A stretch of DNA of 64,000 nucleotides from Isoptericola variabilis 225 (GTDB lineage Bacteria; Actinomycetota; Actinomycetes; Actinomycetales; Cellulomonadaceae): NCBI RefSeq assembly GCF_000215105.1, contig NC_015588.1:434001-498000 (forward strand), given 5' to 3'. A program made the translations under genes and the position numbers. Position 1 is the stretch's first letter, and every line of letters begins with the position of its first letter. Below the pieces are notes generated by a model. It made no database searches. It saw only the letters and a list, made by a program, of their open reading frames with translations, and had not been told where the DNA came from. This document shows positions 46,957-56,438 of the stretch, piece by piece.

Positions 46957-47604
46957 ATGTCATCCGACACCGTCCTCGAGTCCCTCGCCGCCCACCGGCT
47001 CGTGCCCGTCGTCGTGGTCGACGGCGCCGAGCAGGGTGCGCGGCTCGCCGACGCACTCGTCGCGGGCGGCCTGCCCGTCGCCGAGATCACGCTGCGCACG
47101 GCCGGCGGGCTCGACGCGATCCGCGCCGTCGCCGCGAACCAGCCCGACGTCGTCGTGGGTGCCGGCACCGTCACGACCGCCGCGCAGGTGGACGACGTCG
47201 TCGCCGCCGGCGCGCGGTTCATCGTGTCGCCGGGGCTCTCCGAGGCCGTGGTCCGCCGCGCGCAGGAGCACGGCGTCCCCGTGCTGCCCGGCGTCGCGAC
47301 GCCGACCGAGATCATGGCCGCGCTCGACCTCGGCATCGAGACCGTCAAGCTCTTCCCGGCGTCCGTGGTCGGCGGCCCGGCCGCGATCAAGGCCTTCGCG
47401 GCGCCGTTTCCGCAGCTGCGGTTCGTGCCCACCGGCGGCGTGAGCGCCGCCAACCTGCCCGAGTACCTCGCGCTGAAGCCCGTGCTGGCCGTCGGCGGCT
47501 CCTGGATGGTGGACAAGTCCCTCGTCGCCGCGGACGACTGGGACGAGATCACCCGCCGCACGCGCGAGGCCGTCGACCTCACCCAGAAGGAGACCGTCCG
47601 ATGA
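46957..47604 (+). CDS. kdgA: 2-keto-3-deoxy-6-phosphogluconate aldolase
   Basis: This enzyme splits KDPG into pyruvate and glyceraldehyde 3-phosphate, the last step of hexuronate breakdown. Its 215 residues include the conserved Glu in AEITLRTAGG, GAGTVTTAAQ and the Schiff-base lysine Lys131 in TVKLFPAS, then PTGGVS. ACGGAG precedes the ATG. The gene is coupled by ATGA overlap to the KDG kinase gene. Confidence 0.94.
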   Translation: MSSDTVLESLAAHRLVPVVVVDGAEQGARLADALVAGGLPVAEITLRTAGGLDAIRAVAANQPDVVVGAGTVTTAAQVDDVVAAGARFIVSPGLSEAVVRRAQEHGVPVLPGVATPTEIMAALDLGIETVKLFPASVVGGPAAIKAFAAPFPQLRFVPTGGVSAANLPEYLALKPVLAVGGSWMVDKSLVAADDWDEITRRTREAVDLTQKETVR

Positions 47605-48707
47605 GCAGCCCGTCCCTGACCGTCCGCCCTGCCGCCGAGTGCCGCTACGACGTCGTCGCGCTCGGCGAGGTCATGCTCCGCCTCGACCCGGGCGACCGGC
47701 GCATCCGCACCGCCCGGACGTTCGACGTCTGGGAGGGCGGCGGCGAGTACAACGTCGCCCGCGGCCTGCGGCGCTGCTTCGGCCTGCGCGGCGCGATCGT
47801 CACGGCGCTCGCGGACAACGAGGTCGGCCGCCTCGTCGAGGACTTGATGCTCACCGGCGGGCTCGACACGTCCTGGGTCCGGTGGCGCGAGTACGACGGC
47901 ATCGGCCGCTCCGTGCGCAACGGCCTCAACTTCACCGAGCGCGGCTTCGGCGTGCGCGGCGCGGTGGGCGTGAGCGACCGCGGCAACACCGCGATCGCGC
48001 AGATGCAGCCCGGCGACGTCGACTGGGACGCGCTCTTCGGCTCGGGCGTGCGCTGGTTCCACACGGGCGGCATCTTCGCGGCCCTGTCGGAGTCGACGGC
48101 CGAGGTCGCCGAGGCGGCCATGTCCGCGGCCCGGCGCCACGGCACGATCGTGTCCTACGACCTCAACTACCGCCCGTCGCTGTGGAAGGGCATCGGCGGC
48201 GTCGAGCGGGCGCGCGAGGTCAACCGCCGCCTCGCCCGGCACGTCGACGTCATGATCGGCAACGAGGAGGACTTCACCGCGTCGCTCGGCTTCGAGGTCG
48301 AGGGCGTCGACGAGAACCTCACCGACCTCGACACGGCCGCGTTCCGGTCGATGATCAAGACCGCCTCGGAGGAGTACGCCAACTTCCAGGTCATCGCGAC
48401 GACGCTGCGCGGTGTGCGCTCGGCGTCGCGCAACGACTGGGGCGCGATCGCGTGGTCGCGCGCCGAGGGCTTCGTCGAGTCGACGCACCGCCCGGACCTG
48501 GAGATCTTCGACCGCGTCGGCGGCGGCGACTCCTTCGCCTCGGGCCTGGCGTACGGGCTCATGGAGCTCGGCTCGCTGCAGGAGGCCGTCGAGTACGGCG
48601 CCGCGCACGGCGCGCTCGCCATGACGACGCCGGGCGACACCACGATGGCGACGCTCGCCGAGGTCGCCAAGCTCGCCAAGGGCGGCAGCGCGCGCGTCCA
48701 GCGCTGA
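47601..48707 (+). CDS. kdgK: 2-keto-3-deoxygluconate kinase (PfkB family)
   Basis: This PfkB-family sugar kinase has 368 residues, with the first signature region WEGGGEYNVARGLRRCFGLR and the catalytic motif RVGGGDSFASGLAYG (Asp base; the usual GAGD is GGGD here). Its overlap with the aldolase gene identifies 2-keto-3-deoxygluconate as the likely substrate, giving KDPG for the aldolase. Length is slightly above the family norm, with an insert near residue 270. The stop lies 11 bases before the second repeat array. Confidence 0.9.
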   Translation: MSSPSLTVRPAAECRYDVVALGEVMLRLDPGDRRIRTARTFDVWEGGGEYNVARGLRRCFGLRGAIVTALADNEVGRLVEDLMLTGGLDTSWVRWREYDGIGRSVRNGLNFTERGFGVRGAVGVSDRGNTAIAQMQPGDVDWDALFGSGVRWFHTGGIFAALSESTAEVAEAAMSAARRHGTIVSYDLNYRPSLWKGIGGVERAREVNRRLARHVDVMIGNEEDFTASLGFEVEGVDENLTDLDTAAFRSMIKTASEEYANFQVIATTLRGVRSASRNDWGAIAWSRAEGFVESTHRPDLEIFDRVGGGDSFASGLAYGLMELGSLQEAVEYGAAHGALAMTTPGDTTMATLAEVAKLAKGGSARVQR

Positions 48708-48715
48708 CACCCCCC

Positions 48716-48926
48716 GCGAGGTAGCGCACGATCCGGCGAGGTAGCGCTGCGCGGCGCGAGGTAGCGCGTTCTGCGTCGAGGTAGCGCGTTGTGCGTCGAG
48801 GTAGCGCGCGGCGGCGGCGTCCGGGGCCGCCGTCGCGCGCTACGTCGCGCGCTCGTGCGCTACCTCGCGGGGTGGGGCGCTACCTCGCGGGGTGGGGCGC
48901 TACCTCGCCGGGTGGGGCGCTACCTC
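48716..48926. repeat. 20-bp-period inverted repeat array (copy 2)
   Basis: Five direct units with core GAGGTAGCGC start at 48718, 48738, 48758, 48778 and 48798. Five inverted units (GCGCTACSTC) start at 48837, 48857, 48877, 48897 and 48917. All steps are exactly 20 bp, and the array is symmetrical about 48822, where a GC-rich hairpin (GGCGGCG/CCGCCGTC) sits. Units are ten conserved plus ten mostly variable bases; three of the inverted spacers share GGGTGGG. The last inverted unit supplies the TAG stop of the convergent lacI-type gene. Confidence 0.93.
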
Positions 48927-49957
48927 GGCGGGGGAGCGGTCGACTCGCGCACGACCAGCTCGGTGGCCAGGTTCACGCGCCGCATGAGCGGGGTCTCGCC
49001 GGCGGCGAGCTCGAGCACCATGCGCGTCGCGATCGCACCCATCTCGGACAGCGGCTGGCGCACGGTGGTGAGCGCGGGGCCGGTCCACTGCGCGAGCGGC
49101 AGGTCGTCGTACCCGACGACCGACACGTCGTCGGGCACGCGGAGCCCGAGCTCGAGGGCGGCGCGCAGGACGCCGAGCGCCTGCATGTCGGAGCCGGCGA
49201 AGATGCCGGTCGGCCGGTCGGGCGCGGACAGGAGCCGGAGGCCCTCGGAGTACCCGGCCTCGACGTAGAAGTTCCCGATCCGGACCAGGTCAGGGTCGAA
49301 CGCGACGCCGGCCTCGGCGAGCGCGCTGCGGTAGCCGTCGACCCGCGCGCGGCTGCACAGCATGTCGGCCGGCCCCGAGATCGCCGCGATGCGCCGGTGG
49401 CCCAGCTCGAGCAGGTGGCGGGTCGCGGCGAGGCCGCCGTTCCAGTTGTCCGACCCGACGGTCGGGACGTCCGCGGGCGGCTCGCCGTCCGTGTCGATGA
49501 CGACGAACGGGATCGCCCGGCTCTCGAGCATGCTCTGCTGCGCCGGCGTCAGCCGGGACGCCACGAGCAGCACCCCGACCGGAGGACGGGCGAGCGTCGT
49601 CTCGAGCCACGCGCGCGGCGGGCGGTGCTCCCCGCCCAGCTCGGACAGGATCACGCTCGTGCGTGCCGCCGCGGCCGCCTGCTCCACGCCGCGGATGATC
49701 TCCATCGACCACGTCGAGCCCAGGCGGTGGAACACGAGGTCCACGAGCCCCGCACCCTGCGTCGGCGCGGCCTGGCGTCGCCGGCGGTAGCGGTGCCGGG
49801 TCAGGGCCTCCTCGACGCGGGCGCGCGTCGCCGGTGCGACGTCGCTGCGGCCGTTGAGCACCTTGGACACCGTGGGGACGGACACGCCGACCTCGCGCGC
49901 GATCTGCGCGATCGTCGGCACCGCGCCGTGCGCGGTCGCTGAGGTGGGCTGGGCCAT
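48920..49957 (-). CDS. LacI-family regulator of the aldouronate importer
   Basis: This is a LacI-type repressor of 345 residues. The HTH (TIAQIAREVGVSVPTVSKVL, about residues 15-34) is followed by an effector domain with LVDLVFHRLGSTWSMEIIRG and DDLPLAQWTGPALTTVRQP, a form common in xylan-related regulators. It diverges from the importer operon at 50300, and three similar candidate operators lie in the 342-bp gap, one near its own start. Its stop codon lies in a repeat-array unit. Confidence 0.9.
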   Translation of the reverse strand: MAQPTSATAHGAVPTIAQIAREVGVSVPTVSKVLNGRSDVAPATRARVEEALTRHRYRRRRQAAPTQGAGLVDLVFHRLGSTWSMEIIRGVEQAAAAARTSVILSELGGEHRPPRAWLETTLARPPVGVLLVASRLTPAQQSMLESRAIPFVVIDTDGEPPADVPTVGSDNWNGGLAATRHLLELGHRRIAAISGPADMLCSRARVDGYRSALAEAGVAFDPDLVRIGNFYVEAGYSEGLRLLSAPDRPTGIFAGSDMQALGVLRAALELGLRVPDDVSVVGYDDLPLAQWTGPALTTVRQPLSEMGAIATRMVLELAAGETPLMRRVNLATELVVRESTAPPPR

Positions 49958-50299
49958 CGGGCCTTCTCGTCGAGGGGCTGTCTGTCAGGCGGGCCGGCGT
50001 CGTCGCCGTCTCGCAACTTTCGATATGAAGGTACACCAGGCGGGCACCTTCCGGCGGACGGTGCGTACGTTTTCATCCGTGGCGGCGACGCTGCTTCGCG
50101 ACGCAGTGCGACGTCCTTCGCGCGACATCACGGAGACCTGTCATCAGACTGTGATGCCGTTGGCACTTGACCGCCGTGTGATCCACGTCCTAGTGTCCCC
50201 ACGTCGGAAACGTTTTCAAAGCCGAAAGTTTCGACGCCCGACGGCCGAGGATGGTCAGGCCGGGCCGGACCACGACGACGTGACACACCGGGAGCACGC
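49958..50299. promoter_or_regulatory. Divergent control region of the aldouronate locus
   Basis: This 342-bp gap contains a plus-strand promoter, TTGACC (50167-50172) -N18- TAGTGT (50191-50196). Three candidate LacI-type sites are CGCAACTTTCG (50012-50022, the reverse complement of CGAAAGTTGCG), GAAACGTTTTC (50207-50217) and the perfect dyad CGAAAGTTTCG (50223-50233). The last two lie at the predicted start point. The leader of the first permease gene is about 97 bases; no other gene is seen. Confidence 0.65.
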
Positions 50300-51307
50300 A
50301 TGGCACAAGGCGCAGGGACGGTCCCGGCCGCCCCCGTCGGGGTGGACACGCGTGAGGCGTCGCTCAGCGGCACCCGAGGCCTCGGCCGCCGGGGACGGCG
50401 CGGCCACCAGACGTGGGCGGAGGCGCTCCGCAAGGACTGGCGGCTCTACACGCTCATCATCGCGCCGGTGGTGTTCCTCCTGCTGTTCCGGTACGTGCCG
50501 ATGCTCGGGAACGTCATCGCGTTCCGCCGGTACCGTCCCGGCGGCTCGATCTTCGGTGACGAGTTCGTCGGGCTCTACTACTTCCAGATGTTCATCCAGG
50601 ACGACAAGTTCTGGGACGTCTTCGGGAACACGCTGATCCTGGGTGCACTCACGCTGGTGGTCTGCTTCCCGCTGCCGATCATCCTGGCGCTGATGCTCAA
50701 CGAGGTGCGCTCGCGCGTCTTCAAGCGCACGGTGCAGACGATCACCTACCTGCCACACTTCATGTCGATCGTCATCGTCGCCGGCCTGGTGCTCGAGCTG
50801 ACCGCGATCAACGGCACGATCAACCAGGTGATCCGCGCCATGGGCGACGACCCGATCCCGTTCATGCAGCGCGCCGACTGGTTCCGCACGATCTACGTGA
50901 CGTCCGAGGTGTGGCAGACGGTCGGTTGGGGCACGATCCTCTACCTTGCCGCGCTCACGACGATCGACGACCAGCTCTACGAGGCCTCGCGGATCGACGG
51001 GGCCAACCGTTGGCAGCAGACATGGCACATCACGCTGCCCGGCATCCGGCCGACCATGATGGTCCTCCTCATCCTCAACATCGGGACGTTCATGGCCGTC
51101 GGGTTCGAGAAGGTCCTGCTGCTCTACAACCCGCTCACCTATGACACCGCCGACGTGCTCTCCACGTACCTGTACCGCGTGGGGCTCGAGAGCGCGAGCT
51201 ATTCCTACGCGGCGGCGATCGGCCTGTTCGAGGCGGTCATCGGCGTCGTCCTCGTCGTGACCGCGAACCAGATCTCCAAGCGAGCGACGGGAGCATCCCT
51301 GTGGTGA
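50300..51307 (+). CDS. ABC transporter permease, LplB/YtcP aldouronate type
   Basis: This is an inner-membrane permease of 335 residues, with WRLYTLIIAPVVFLLLFRYV at the first segment and the contact loop EASRIDGANRWQQTWHITLP. It belongs to the LplB-like branch of CUT1 permeases, which in Paenibacillus import methylglucuronoxylo-oligosaccharides (aldouronates). The neighbouring GH39, GH67 and uronate genes support that substrate. GGGAG precedes ATG 50300. Confidence 0.9.
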   Translation: MAQGAGTVPAAPVGVDTREASLSGTRGLGRRGRRGHQTWAEALRKDWRLYTLIIAPVVFLLLFRYVPMLGNVIAFRRYRPGGSIFGDEFVGLYYFQMFIQDDKFWDVFGNTLILGALTLVVCFPLPIILALMLNEVRSRVFKRTVQTITYLPHFMSIVIVAGLVLELTAINGTINQVIRAMGDDPIPFMQRADWFRTIYVTSEVWQTVGWGTILYLAALTTIDDQLYEASRIDGANRWQQTWHITLPGIRPTMMVLLILNIGTFMAVGFEKVLLLYNPLTYDTADVLSTYLYRVGLESASYSYAAAIGLFEAVIGVVLVVTANQISKRATGASLW

Positions 51308-52218
51308 CCACGACCTCCACCCCGGACATCACGGCGGTCAGGACCGTCCCGGTCACCGTCAAGGACAGCGTGGGCTACAAGGCGTTCCGCGCGGTCAACG
51401 CCGTCGCGCTCGTCGTCATCTGCGGCCTCACGCTCTACCCGTTCGTCAACCTCGTCGCGAAGGCGTTCAGCTCGCAGGCGATGATCGCCTCGGGCCAGGT
51501 CAACCTGTGGCCGCGCGGGTTCAACCTCACGACGTTCGAGGGCGTCATGAGCGACCCGTACTTCTGGGTGACGTACAAGAACACGGTGGTGTACACGGTC
51601 GTCGCGACGGCGATAGCCATCGCGATCACGACGACGTTCGCCTACGCGCTGTCGAAGCCGCACCTCAAGGGGCGTGGGTTCTTGGTGGGCCTCGCGTTGG
51701 TGACGATGCTCTACTCCGGCGGACTCATCCCGAACTACCTGCTCGTCAGCTACCTCGGGTTCAAGGACACGATCTGGGCGATCGTCCTGCCGAACGCGAT
51801 CAACGTCTTCAACCTCCTGGTCATGAAGTCGTTCTTCGACAACTTCCCGCGGGAGCTGGAGGAGGCGGCGGCCATCGACGGCATGTCGACGTACGGAATC
51901 TTCTTCCGGATCGTGCTTCCGCTGTCCAAGGCCGTGGTCGCGACCATGATCCTGTTCTACGCGGTGCAGTTCTGGAACTCCTGGTTCCAGGCGTACCTCT
52001 ACTTCAACGATCGCGACCTCTATCCGGTCACCCTCTACCTGCGCAACCTGCTGGCCGCGGCGATGTCCACCGAGAACCTGGGGACCGACAGCGTGCAGAT
52101 CCAGGCCAACGTCAAGTCGGTCGCGATGCTGCTCACGGTGCTGCCGATCATCCTGGTCTACCCCTTCATCCAGAAGTACTTCGTGCGCGGCGTGATGCTC
52201 GGTTCGGTCAAGGGCTGA
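51301..52218 (+). CDS. ABC transporter permease, YtcP/LplC type
   Basis: This is the second importer permease (305 residues, six segments), with contact loop EEAAAIDGMSTYGIFFRIVLP and the end RGVMLGSVKG. The GTG start overlaps the stop of the preceding gene by a few bases. No ATPase gene is in the operon, so a shared multi-substrate ATPase elsewhere is likely. Confidence 0.9.
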   Translation: MVTTTSTPDITAVRTVPVTVKDSVGYKAFRAVNAVALVVICGLTLYPFVNLVAKAFSSQAMIASGQVNLWPRGFNLTTFEGVMSDPYFWVTYKNTVVYTVVATAIAIAITTTFAYALSKPHLKGRGFLVGLALVTMLYSGGLIPNYLLVSYLGFKDTIWAIVLPNAINVFNLLVMKSFFDNFPRELEEAAAIDGMSTYGIFFRIVLPLSKAVVATMILFYAVQFWNSWFQAYLYFNDRDLYPVTLYLRNLLAAAMSTENLGTDSVQIQANVKSVAMLLTVLPIILVYPFIQKYFVRGVMLGSVKG

Positions 52219-52329
52219 CCGAGGCCCTTCGCACGACAGCCCGTCGACCACCACCGTCGGGCACTGCACGACAAGAGAACGATCCACTGGATCGTCGCGA
52301 ACGACGACGTTCAGCACCGGAGGAGAACA

Positions 52330-53982
52330 ATGAGGATCACCCCCATGAAGGCCACCGCGGGCATCGCCGCCTCGGCCCTGGCCGTCACGCTCACGGCGTG
52401 CACGTCCGGCGGCGGCGGCGAGGCCGCGAGCGGCGAGATCGACATGGAGTCGCAAGTCGGCTACATGGAGAACTTCGACGTCGGGACCACCTTCAAGGCG
52501 ACGGAGCCCGTCGAGTTCGGTCTGCTGTACCGCGACCACCCGGACTACCCGTTCCGGGCCGACTGGTCCGTCGTGCAGCACCTGGAGCAGGACCACAACG
52601 TCACGTTCGACTACGTCAACGTGCCGCTCGCCGACCTTCAGACCCGACGCTCGGTGCTGATCAGCTCCGGCGAGGCGCCCGACATCATGCCCTCGATCTA
52701 CGCGGGTGAGGAGCGCCAGTTCGTCTCCGGCGGCGCGCTCCTGCCGATCAGCGACTACGTCGAGCACATGCCCAACTTCCTCGACAAGATCGAGCGGTGG
52801 GGGCTCGAGGCCGAGATCGAGAACCTCCGCCAGGCCGACGGCAAGTACTACCTGCTCCCCGGCATCCACGAGATCGCGAAGCCGCAGTACTCCATCGCGA
52901 TCCGCAAGGACCTGTGGGAGAAGGCAGGCCTCACCGAGGACCCGGCGACGTGGGACGAGTTCGCCACCCAGCTCGAGGCTGTCAAGCAGGCCAACCCGGA
53001 GCTCGAGTACGCGTTCTCCGACAAGTGGTCGATCAACAGCCCGATGGAGCAGACGCTCAACGCGGCCGCACCGAACTTCGGCACCCTCGCGGGGGTCGGT
53101 CTCAACGGCGGAGGCCTGTGGTGGGACGAGGAGGCCGGCGAGTTCAGCTACGCCCCGGCGTCGGACGGCTACCGAGAGCTCGTCACCTACTTCGCCGGGC
53201 TCGTCGAGGCGGGTCTCATGGACCCGGAGTCGGTCACCCAGCAGATGGAGACCGGCGAGCAGAAGTTCGCGTCCGGCTCCGTCGCGGCGATCAGCTCGAA
53301 CGACCAGGAGCTCGTCAAGTACCGTGCCAACTTCGAGCAGACGGGGAACACGGAGGCGGAGGTGCACCAGATCGTGGTCCCGGCCGGCCCGTACGGGAGC
53401 TACCTGGCCCCGGGCTCGCGCCGTGAGTCGGGCATCGTCTTCGCCGCCTCGGCTGCGGAGCAGGACGACTTCCTCGCGATGCTGCAGTTCGTCGACTGGT
53501 TGTACTACTCCGACGAGGGCCTCGAGTTCGCCAAGTGGGGCGTCGAGGGCGAGACCTACACCAAGGACGCGTCGGGCAAGCGCACCCTCATGGAGGACAT
53601 CGACGTCAACGGCCTGAACCCGGGCGCGCCCAAGGAGCTCCGCAAGGACTTCGGCTACCACAACGGCGTCTGGATGCTGGCTCACGGCTCGACCGAGGAC
53701 CTCGACAAGTCCATGCTGCGCGAGGAGGTCATCGCGTTCCTCGACGGCATGAACGAGAAGGAGGAGCTGCCGCTCCCGCCGGCCATCGCGTACGACGAGA
53801 TGCAGCAGGAGCAGGCAGGCCTGCTGCAGACCAACCTGCTCGACATCGTCAACCAGAACACGGCCGCGTTCATCGTGGGCGACCGCCCGCTGTCCGAGTG
53901 GGACGCCTACGTGGCCGAGCTCGAGGGCGCCGGCATGCAGGACTACGTGGACCTGGCCAACAGCACTCTCGAGCAGGAGTGA
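52330..53982 (+). CDS. Extracellular solute-binding lipoprotein (LplA type)
   Basis: This is a large binding lipoprotein (550 residues) for oligosaccharides, with lipobox Cys24 (TLTAC). The LplA-type domain (VEFGLLYRDHPDYPFRADWS, GEAPDIMPSIYAGEERQF) is longer than ordinary CUT1 binding proteins. GGAGGAGA precedes the ATG. It follows the two permease genes after 111 bp, an order common for LplABC-type systems, and probably binds aldouronates or xylo-oligosaccharides. Confidence 0.9.
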   Translation: MRITPMKATAGIAASALAVTLTACTSGGGGEAASGEIDMESQVGYMENFDVGTTFKATEPVEFGLLYRDHPDYPFRADWSVVQHLEQDHNVTFDYVNVPLADLQTRRSVLISSGEAPDIMPSIYAGEERQFVSGGALLPISDYVEHMPNFLDKIERWGLEAEIENLRQADGKYYLLPGIHEIAKPQYSIAIRKDLWEKAGLTEDPATWDEFATQLEAVKQANPELEYAFSDKWSINSPMEQTLNAAAPNFGTLAGVGLNGGGLWWDEEAGEFSYAPASDGYRELVTYFAGLVEAGLMDPESVTQQMETGEQKFASGSVAAISSNDQELVKYRANFEQTGNTEAEVHQIVVPAGPYGSYLAPGSRRESGIVFAASAAEQDDFLAMLQFVDWLYYSDEGLEFAKWGVEGETYTKDASGKRTLMEDIDVNGLNPGAPKELRKDFGYHNGVWMLAHGSTEDLDKSMLREEVIAFLDGMNEKEELPLPPAIAYDEMQQEQAGLLQTNLLDIVNQNTAAFIVGDRPLSEWDAYVAELEGAGMQDYVDLANSTLEQE

Positions 53983-54091
53983 CCCGCGCGGTCACGCCTC
54001 GACCCTGAGCATGCGGCGCCAGGTGGCCGTCCGGCCGCCCGGCGCCGCATCTCTTCGTACGACCCGCAGAGCGCCCCACCCGAGGAGATCC

Positions 54092-55675
54092 ATGTCACGC
54101 ACCGTCGTGCCCGCCGAACCCGTCAGCACGCTCGACGACGCGTGGCGCGCGTGCGTCGGCACGGGCCGGTTCAACCTGGCGCTGCGCAAGGACTACCAGG
54201 AGTCGCTCGCCCTGGTGCAGCGTGATATCCGGTTCCGGTACATCCGCGGGCACGGCCTGCTGTCCGACGACGTGGGCGTGCACCGCCCCTACGACAAGGA
54301 CGGCCACCAGGGGACGCGCTACTCCTTCACGTACGTCGACCAGGTGGTGGACGCCTACCTGTCCCTGGGCATCAAGCCGTTCCTGGAGCTCGGCTTCATG
54401 CCGTCGGGACTGGCGTCCGGGGACCAGACGGTGTTCTGGTGGAAGGGCAACGTGACCCCGCCCCGCAGCTACGACGAGTGGGCCGCGCTCGTGCGAGCCG
54501 TCGTCGGACACCTCGTCGATCGGTACGGACTCGCCGAGGTGCGCACCTGGCCGATCGAGGTGTGGAACGAGCCCAACCTGGGGCACTTCTGGAAGGGCGC
54601 CTCGCTCGACGAGTACCTGCGGCTGTACGAGGTCACGGCGCACGCGGTCAAGGACGTGGACGCGGAGCTGCAGGTCGGCGGGCCCGCTCTGGCGCCCGGC
54701 GGCGAGGAGTGGTGGGCGCCGTTCGTCGACTTCGTGACGGCGAAGGACGTGCCCGTCGACTTCGTCTCCTGCCACGCCTACACGACCGGCCCGGCCCAGC
54801 ACGTGCCGTTCGGGGTGTACCAGACGCTGCGTCCCGCGTCGTCGCTGCTGGAGCAGTTCGCGACACCCTCCCGAGTGCTGGCCGGATCACCCCTCGAGGG
54901 CAAGCCGGTGCACGTGACCGAGTTCAACTCCAGCTACCGGCCCGACAACCCGGTGCACGACACCGCGTACAACGCCGCCTACCTCGCACCGGTCCTGGCG
55001 GGCGGCGGGGACCACGTCGACTCCTTCGCCTACTGGACGTTCAGCGACACGTTCGAGGAGGAGAACATCCCCACGTCGATCTTCCACGGCGGCTTCGGCA
55101 TGCTCACCCACCGGCAGGTCCGCAAGCCGACCTACCACCTGTACGCCTTCATGGCCCGCATGGGCACGTCCGTGCTCGCGCGGGGTGACGACCACCTCGT
55201 CACGCGCGACGACCAGACCGGTCGTGTGACGGTCCTGGCATGGCAGCCGGTCGGAGGCACCGACGACGTCGTCGAGCCGCAGCGTCACGAGCTCGAGCTC
55301 CTGATCCCGGTCGGGGCGCCGGCGGCGCGCCGTACGGTCGACGCCGCGACGGCGCCGACCGCGCCGCGGGCCTACGTGCACCGCTCCGTCGTCAACGAGA
55401 CCGCGGGTAACGCCTGGGCCGCATGGCGCGAGATGGGCCGGCCCGCGTCGCCCTCGGCGCGTGCGCTCGACGCTCTGCACGAGGCCTCCGAGCCGTCGCG
55501 CTCAGCCTCCTCCCTGCCGGTCGTCCCCGGGGACGACGGTGTGGGCCGGGTCGACCTGTCCCTCGTGCTGGGCAGGCACGAGGTCACGCTGGTCGAGATC
55601 GACCCTGTGGTGGACGAGACGCCCGCATGGCTCGACGACTCCCGCATCCTGGGCCGTGGCCCTTACGGTGGATGA
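54092..55675 (+). CDS. xynB: GH39 beta-xylosidase
   Basis: This intracellular enzyme (527 residues, no signal peptide) should release xylose from imported xylo-oligosaccharides. GH39 features are the acid/base Glu160 in IEVWNEPNLGHFW and the nucleophile Glu277 in HVTEFNSSY. The C-terminal beta-sandwich is complete. The ATG at 54092, with CGAGGAGATC just upstream, is preferred to an upstream in-frame ATG at 54011. It lies downstream of the importer genes and overlaps or abuts the DUF624 gene. Confidence 0.9.
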   Translation: MSRTVVPAEPVSTLDDAWRACVGTGRFNLALRKDYQESLALVQRDIRFRYIRGHGLLSDDVGVHRPYDKDGHQGTRYSFTYVDQVVDAYLSLGIKPFLELGFMPSGLASGDQTVFWWKGNVTPPRSYDEWAALVRAVVGHLVDRYGLAEVRTWPIEVWNEPNLGHFWKGASLDEYLRLYEVTAHAVKDVDAELQVGGPALAPGGEEWWAPFVDFVTAKDVPVDFVSCHAYTTGPAQHVPFGVYQTLRPASSLLEQFATPSRVLAGSPLEGKPVHVTEFNSSYRPDNPVHDTAYNAAYLAPVLAGGGDHVDSFAYWTFSDTFEEENIPTSIFHGGFGMLTHRQVRKPTYHLYAFMARMGTSVLARGDDHLVTRDDQTGRVTVLAWQPVGGTDDVVEPQRHELELLIPVGAPAARRTVDAATAPTAPRAYVHRSVVNETAGNAWAAWREMGRPASPSARALDALHEASEPSRSASSLPVVPGDDGVGRVDLSLVLGRHEVTLVEIDPVVDETPAWLDDSRILGRGPYGG

Positions 55676-55676
55676 C

Positions 55677-56438
55677 GTGAGCACCGACCACCGGGGCGAC
55701 GCTCCACGCGGCTCGTGGCCCGAGGACCCGCCGACGACGCCGGCCTCGGTCGGTGGTCGCGCCCGTCCAGCCGGCGATCTCGGCGAGGGTCCGCTCGGGC
55801 GGATCACCGGTACCGTCTACTGGTTCCTCATCGTGGGGCTGCTCCTCGTCCTGTCGTCGCTGCCCTCGATGGTGCTGCTCGTCCTGCTCGACCGGGCGAG
55901 CAGCAACGCGCTGCTGGTCCCGCTCTGCCTCGTGCCCGCCGGCCCGGCGCTCTCGGCCGCGCTGTACGCGCTGCGGGACCGGGGCCGGGCCGAGTCCCTC
56001 ACTCCCGGGCGGTCCTTCTGGAAGGGCTACCGCCTCAACGCGCTCGACGTGCTGCGACTGTGGACGCCCGCGATGCTCGTCCTCGGTGTGATCGCGTTCT
56101 CGGTGGTCAACATCGGACAGGTGGGCGTGCCGCGCGCGTACGCCGTCGTGCTGCTCGTGATCGGTGCGGGCATCCTCCTCTGGGCGCTGCAGGCGCTCAC
56201 GATCGTGTCGTTCTACACCTTCCGGGCACGCGACGTCGCACGGCTCGCGATCTACTACCTGGTGCGGCTTCCTCTCGTGACGCTGGGCGTGCTGTCGCTC
56301 CTCGTCGTCGCTGCGGCCGTCGTGTGGCTGACGTCCGAGGGAGTGCTCGCCCTGTTCTCGGTGATCTGGGTGTGGTTCCTGCTCAACAACGCCCGTCCGC
56401 TGCTGCGCGACGTCGAGCAGCGCTTCGTGGCGCACTGA
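55677..56438 (+). CDS. DUF624 (YesL-like) membrane protein
   Basis: This 253-residue membrane protein has about five hydrophobic segments and the DUF624 pattern (GRITGTVYWFLIVGLLLVLS at the first segment). YesL-like proteins accompany LplABC-type sugar importers in many Gram-positive bacteria; their role is unknown. GTG 55677 follows the GH39 stop by one base; another in-frame GTG at 55668 would overlap the stop. It is the last gene of the importer operon. Confidence 0.8.
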   Translation: MSTDHRGDAPRGSWPEDPPTTPASVGGRARPAGDLGEGPLGRITGTVYWFLIVGLLLVLSSLPSMVLLVLLDRASSNALLVPLCLVPAGPALSAALYALRDRGRAESLTPGRSFWKGYRLNALDVLRLWTPAMLVLGVIAFSVVNIGQVGVPRAYAVVLLVIGAGILLWALQALTIVSFYTFRARDVARLAIYYLVRLPLVTLGVLSLLVVAAAVVWLTSEGVLALFSVIWVWFLLNNARPLLRDVEQRFVAH

